NCBI GenBank assembly: GCA_003564925.1 | Contig: PXDW01000063.1 | Location: 1-8,944, forward strand | Direction of reading: 5' to 3' | DNA from: Candidatus Woesearchaeota archaeon | GTDB taxonomy: Archaea; Nanobdellota; Nanobdellia; Woesearchaeales; PXDW01 | Length of the DNA: 8,944 nt | Shown here: piece by piece, positions 6,918 through 8,944 of the stretch | Position numbering within the stretch: the first letter of the stretch is position 1 | How the letters are laid out: every line of letters starts with the position of its first letter | Notes under the pieces: model-generated | Databases searched by the model: none | Told to the model about the DNA's origin: nothing | Seen by the model: the letters and a program-made list of their open reading frames with translations, nothing else | Program-made: the position numbers and the translations under genes

Positions 6918-6945
6918 TTACGGTTCTTAAGAATTACTTAGGAAT
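6918..6945 (-). other. tRNA-Ser intron 1, position 29/30 (28 nt)
   Basis: Central helix GCGG/CCGT (one G·T pair), bulges TAA and AAG, and an inner helix TTC/GAA then TAAG/CTTA. Cuts TA|A and AA|G join GTA to GA and give a perfect 5-bp anticodon stem. It occupies the same site as intron 1 of tRNA-iMet. Confidence 0.85.
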
Positions 6946-6961
6946 TACCGCAATGGCCAGG

Positions 6962-7621
6962 CTATGCGACCTCGGCTTGGATATTATAATGACCATGTTT
7001 TTTCCAAAACATATATTTATTTAAATGCTTTGTGTTTTTAGGAGAAATTTCTCTCATGAATTTTTCTAGATTATCAATGCCTGCCAAACAAAGGCTATAA
7101 TGCCTTTTTCCCCAAATATAAGGTCTATAATTCAATTTCTTTAATAAGAGGTATAAGTCATTCCTTAATAGTTTAGATGCGAAAGTAAACTCTATTTTTG
7201 GATAATCATGATTAATATTTTTGTTAATTTTTTCAAATCTTAGACAACCATCTGTATCAAACAATCCCCTAATAAAAGAGAATTGAATATCTCTTTTTGA
7301 TTTTTTTATATATTCTGGTATTCTAACAGTGTAAGTTTTACAGCCTGACTGAAAACCATAAAAAATAAAGAAATTAGTTACTTGTTTTTTACTGGTTTGT
7401 ACACCATAACATCCATTTTTTCCTCCACTTCTAAATTTCGGATTAAAAATTAGACCACTAAATATTGATTCAAGAAGTTTTTTTACATGACTGTAATATT
7501 CTTTTTCATTAAGACCTCCACGAAGTTCCCAAACTAAATTTCTTTTTGTTTTATATAATGTCCCATCTCCTGTATGCATTCCAATTAGTTCTGCAGTTTT
7601 TAAATCCAAATTATTTAACAT
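6962..7621 (-). CDS. LAGLIDADG homing endonuclease 2 (HEG2), overlapping tRNA-Ser
   Basis: A 219-residue LAGLIDADG endonuclease with two motifs: AELIGMHTGDG at 10-20 (acidic D19) and FIRGLFDTDG at 116-125 (acidic D124). Both look intact, so the enzyme is likely active as a monomer. Size, motif spacing and the PKNTKHLNK C-terminal block match HEG1, although the two proteins have diverged widely. The last codons GCC GAG GTC GCA TAG are the first 15 bases of tRNA-Ser, so residues AEVA and the stop are supplied by the tRNA acceptor stem and D arm. The start at ATG 7621 is backed by GTGAT five bases upstream. The codons for HLNKYM also contain the likely TATA box of the tRNA. The target is unknown; the tRNA-Ser 5' region is the obvious candidate. 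Confidence 0.9.
   Translation of the reverse strand: MLNNLDLKTAELIGMHTGDGTLYKTKRNLVWELRGGLNEKEYYSHVKKLLESIFSGLIFNPKFRSGGKNGCYGVQTSKKQVTNFFIFYGFQSGCKTYTVRIPEYIKKSKRDIQFSFIRGLFDTDGCLRFEKINKNINHDYPKIEFTFASKLLRNDLYLLLKKLNYRPYIWGKRHYSLCLAGIDNLEKFMREISPKNTKHLNKYMFWKKHGHYNIQAEVA
7010..7022 (-). promoter_or_regulatory. Candidate tRNA-Ser TATA box inside the HEG2 coding region
   Basis: Minus strand AAATAAATATATG, centred 39 bp before the tRNA-Ser 5' end, the same distance as the box of tRNA-iMet. It lies in the HEG2 codons for roughly LNKYM. If real, the nuclease gene supplies the promoter of the tRNA beside it. Confidence 0.4.
7023..7040 (-). repeat. 18-bp repeat in the HEG2 3' coding region (copy 1)
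   Basis: Minus strand TAAAAACACAAAGCATTT, coding for the conserved KNTKHL stretch near the HEG2 C-terminus. It is identical to 7821-7838, in the same orientation. Confidence 0.8.
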
Positions 7622-7626
7622 TCTAA

Positions 7627-7631
7627 ATCAC
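7627..7631 (-). promoter_or_regulatory. Shine-Dalgarno-like GTGAT before HEG2
   Basis: Minus strand GTGAT, five bases before the ATG at 7621, as before HEG1. No convincing TATA box stands at the leaderless spacing here. Confidence 0.4.
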
Positions 7632-7685
7632 AAGGCTTTTTATCTGAACTTATGTAAATTATTTTTCTTTAAATAAATTGTTCGA

Positions 7686-7705
7686 GAATGTCTAGTGGTT
7701 TATCC
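7686..7705 (-). repeat. 20-bp element upstream of HEG2 (copy 2)
   Basis: Minus strand GGATAAACCACTAGACATTC, identical to 821-840, ending 64 bp before the HEG2 start. Flanking sequence differs apart from a loose TATTTTT/GAATATT match, so the core is selectively conserved or recently copied. Confidence 0.85.
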
Positions 7706-7785
7706 AATAATTATGAATAATATTCAAGAAAAATATAATTTAATAATTTAGATTTTTTAGTGATTTAAAATAATTTAAAAAATTT

Positions 7786-7806
7786 GCCAGACTATGCGAC
7801 CTCGGC
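7786..7806 (-). pseudogene. tRNA-Ser 5' fragment (duplicate)
   Basis: Twenty of 21 bases match the first 21 nt of tRNA-Ser (6956-6976) in the same orientation; the one difference is T for C after GCATAG. It contains the acceptor 5' strand and most of the D arm and then breaks into A/T-rich DNA with a run of six T. It lies on the far side of HEG2 from the full gene, so HEG2 is flanked by direct repeats of the tRNA 5' end. A possible TATA-like sequence (GATATAAAAA) lies about 32 bp upstream. Confidence 0.85.
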
Positions 7807-7820
7807 ATAAAAGAAAAGAA

Positions 7821-7838
7821 AAATGCTTTGTGTTTTTA
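7821..7838 (-). repeat. 18-bp repeat, remnant of HEG2-like 3' sequence (copy 2)
   Basis: Exact copy of 7023-7040. It lies 14 bp from the tRNA-Ser fragment, while the intact copy lies 46 bp from the intact tRNA; order and orientation are the same. The 32-bp difference breaks the reading frame. It reads as the degraded 3' end of an earlier nuclease gene joined to a tRNA-Ser 5' end. Confidence 0.7.
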
Positions 7839-7887
7839 TATCTTTTTCTTTTTATTGCTAATTTTGTTTTTATTAAATATTAGTTAA

Positions 7888-7896
7888 TTATATAAA
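7888..7896 (+). promoter_or_regulatory. TATA box of the transglutaminase-like gene
   Basis: TTATATAAA, centred 27 bp before the ATG at 7919; leaderless spacing. Confidence 0.6.
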
Positions 7897-7918
7897 CCCT
7901 TTTATAGAATATAAAGGT

Positions 7919-8944
7919 ATGAAAAAAAATTTTGCAATATTTTTAATTATCTTATTGTTTTTTATATCTTTAAGTTTTCATTCTGCTTTTGCCATAGACG
8001 AAGAGATTTTTTATGTGGAAAGCCTTGATATATCATTAAGCATTGGATCAAAAATAAATATAGTGCCAAGAAGCCCTAGCTATACTTTAAGCTATGTCCA
8101 GGCCTCTCTTTTTCTGTTTCCTAGAGAAACATGGAGGCAAAAAATAAGCAGCATAAGAATTGAGCCCGAATCTGAGCTAAAAGAAGATGAAATAATATTC
8201 AGATGGGATTCTCCCAAAGAAAGAGTGCTAAGATATAGTGCAGTCTCTGAGATAAGAACTTATAACAAATTCAATGAAATAAGAACAAAAGTTGATTTTC
8301 CCATAAAAAGCCTCGAAAAGGAATATTTGCCATATACAGAAGAAACAGAGCTCATAGATATAAATGATGATATAATTTCGGTTGCAACAAGCCTTGCTGA
8401 GGGTGAAGATGACTTGTTTTTTGTCGTGAGTAAATTGGGATGGTGGGTTAACCAGAATATAAAGTACAGCTTAAGCACCCTTACAGCAGAAGCATCTCAA
8501 AAATCAAGCTGGGTTATGGAACATAAAGAAGGTGTATGCGATGAGCTTACCAATTTATTCATATCGATGTGCAGGTCCCTTGGAATACCTGCAAGGTTTG
8601 TTTCGGGATATTCCTATACAAATTCCCCTTTATTTGATTCTGAATGGGGAGCCCATGGATGGGCAGAAGTATACTTTCCAGGCTATGGTTGGGTTCCTTA
8701 TGATGTAACTTATGGCCAATTTGGTTATGTTGATGCTGGGCATATAAAGCTTAGGCATGGAAAAGACTCTGGAAAAAGCAGTATTATCTATAATTGGCAG
8801 GGAAGAAATGTTGATATTAAAACAAACCCTTTAGTAATAGAGGCAAAGATAAACAGCAAAGGAAACATTCTAAATCCGCTTCTTGAAATGGAAGCAAGGC
8901 CTATTATAAGAGAAACCGGCTTCGGGTCCTATAATCTTATAGAA
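7919..8944 (+). CDS. Secreted transglutaminase-like protein, 3' end missing
   Basis: An open frame of 342 codons without a stop, running off the window. It starts with a clear signal peptide: KK at 2-3, a hydrophobic stretch at about 5-20, and SAFA at 22-25 as the likely cleavage site. The C-terminal half of the visible part is a transglutaminase-like papain-fold core: Cys207 in EGVCDELTNLFISMCRSLG, His246 in WGAHGWAEVYFPGYGW and Asp262 in PYDVTYGQFG form the Cys-His-Asp triad in the usual order and spacing. Such exported archaeal proteins may act as proteases or crosslinkers at the cell surface; the actual substrate is unknown. The N-terminal ~150 residues look beta-rich and I do not recognise them. 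The end of the protein, including any membrane anchor, is outside the window. Confidence 0.88.
   Translation, partial: MKKNFAIFLIILLFFISLSFHSAFAIDEEIFYVESLDISLSIGSKINIVPRSPSYTLSYVQASLFLFPRETWRQKISSIRIEPESELKEDEIIFRWDSPKERVLRYSAVSEIRTYNKFNEIRTKVDFPIKSLEKEYLPYTEETELIDINDDIISVATSLAEGEDDLFFVVSKLGWWVNQNIKYSLSTLTAEASQKSSWVMEHKEGVCDELTNLFISMCRSLGIPARFVSGYSYTNSPLFDSEWGAHGWAEVYFPGYGWVPYDVTYGQFGYVDAGHIKLRHGKDSGKSSIIYNWQGRNVDIKTNPLVIEAKINSKGNILNPLLEMEARPIIRETGFGSYNLIE

Larger units (their letters stand above)
6835..6976 (-). tRNA. tRNA-Ser (GCT) with two introns
   Basis: Removal of 28 and 29 nt from the 142-nt gene gives an 85-nt type II tRNA. Acceptor GCCGAGG pairs with CCTCGGC, then G73. The D arm is GCA/TGC with GG in the loop. 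The anticodon stem is GTAGA/TCTAC around TTGCTAA. The long variable arm is TGTCCTTCGGGGCAC. The T arm is GTGGG TTCAAAT CCCAC. The anticodon GCT (6911-6913) reads AGC and AGT serine codons; the long variable arm and G73 agree with Ser. Introns fall at 29/30 and 59/60, with none at the canonical 37/38. The first 15 nt overlap the 3' end of the second LAGLIDADG gene on the same strand. A 21-nt copy of its 5' end lies at 7786-7806. No 3' CCA is encoded. Confidence 0.93.
7622..7918. other. Intergenic region with element debris
   Basis: About 300 bases with no credible gene. It holds the GTGAT site of HEG2, the 20-bp element, the tRNA-Ser 5' fragment, the 18-bp HEG2 repeat and the promoter of the transglutaminase-like gene. 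The rest is A/T-rich sequence in which I see nothing further. Confidence 0.6.

Noticed and set aside
821..7705. The two 20-bp copies as terminal inverted repeats of one 6.9-kb transposon
   Set aside because: The interval holds leuS and two essential tRNAs but no transposase. Each copy keeps the same distance and orientation to its own nuclease gene, which explains the inverted arrangement better. Recombination between them could still invert the segment.
7686..7705. The 20-mer (reverse strand AGTGGTTTATCC) as a remnant tRNA D arm
   Set aside because: The loop resembles a D loop, but flanking bases do not form a D stem and no acceptor or T arm lies nearby at either copy.
8260..8478. 72-codon minus-strand open frame
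   Set aside because: Lies opposite the transglutaminase-like gene, which has a signal peptide, catalytic triad and TATA box.
1..8944. CRISPR array, rRNA, riboswitch or integrase gene
   Set aside because: I found no regularly spaced repeats, rRNA sequence, recognisable riboswitch fold or integrase/transposase motifs on either strand.

Overview
The window reads as an AT-rich, gene-dense archaeal chromosome segment, most plausibly from a small-genome DPANN lineage (Woesearchaeota/Pacearchaeota-like; this placement is inference). Archaeal evidence: a leucyl-tRNA synthetase of the archaeal/eukaryotic type, an initiator tRNA with an A1-U72 pair, tRNA introns with bulge-helix-bulge (BHB) splice motifs, and TATA boxes 24-27 bp upstream of the ATG of nearly every ordinary gene, which implies mostly leaderless mRNAs.

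Layout. 1-255 (-): 5' end of ribonuclease HII, cut by the window edge. 289-741 (-): membrane PAP2-type phosphatase. 821-1566 (+): a 20-bp element, then LAGLIDADG nuclease gene 1 (HEG1), whose stop codon touches the 3' end of the next gene. 1567-1711 (-): initiator tRNA-Met carrying three introns. 1804-2739 (+): FemAB/GNAT-like acyl- or aminoacyltransferase. 2778-5426 (+): leucyl-tRNA synthetase. 5465-6745 (-): YghO-like GNAT-fold protein. 6835-6976 (-): tRNA-Ser(GCT) with two introns, one in the T loop. 6962-7621 (-): LAGLIDADG nuclease gene 2 (HEG2), whose last four codons and stop lie inside the tRNA-Ser gene. 7622-7838: a second copy of the same 20-bp element, a 21-bp copy of the tRNA-Ser 5' end and an 18-bp copy of HEG2 3' sequence. 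7919-8944 (+): secreted transglutaminase-like protein, open at the window end.

The part that stands out is the pair of tRNA/nuclease loci. Each has a multi-intron tRNA gene and a free-standing two-motif LAGLIDADG gene ending exactly at, or a few bases inside, the tRNA boundary. The same 20-bp sequence lies 60-64 bp before both nuclease genes, in the same orientation relative to each. The nuclease genes are not inside the introns, which are only 16-29 nt. My inference is a family of tRNA-edge homing elements. They insert beside tRNA genes, leave the tRNA sequence intact, and may drag the small introns along by gene conversion. The duplicated tRNA-Ser 5' fragment beside HEG2 looks like the scar of an earlier or offset insertion.

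The remaining genes are ordinary housekeeping or envelope genes, each with its own promoter, and they do not form one pathway.
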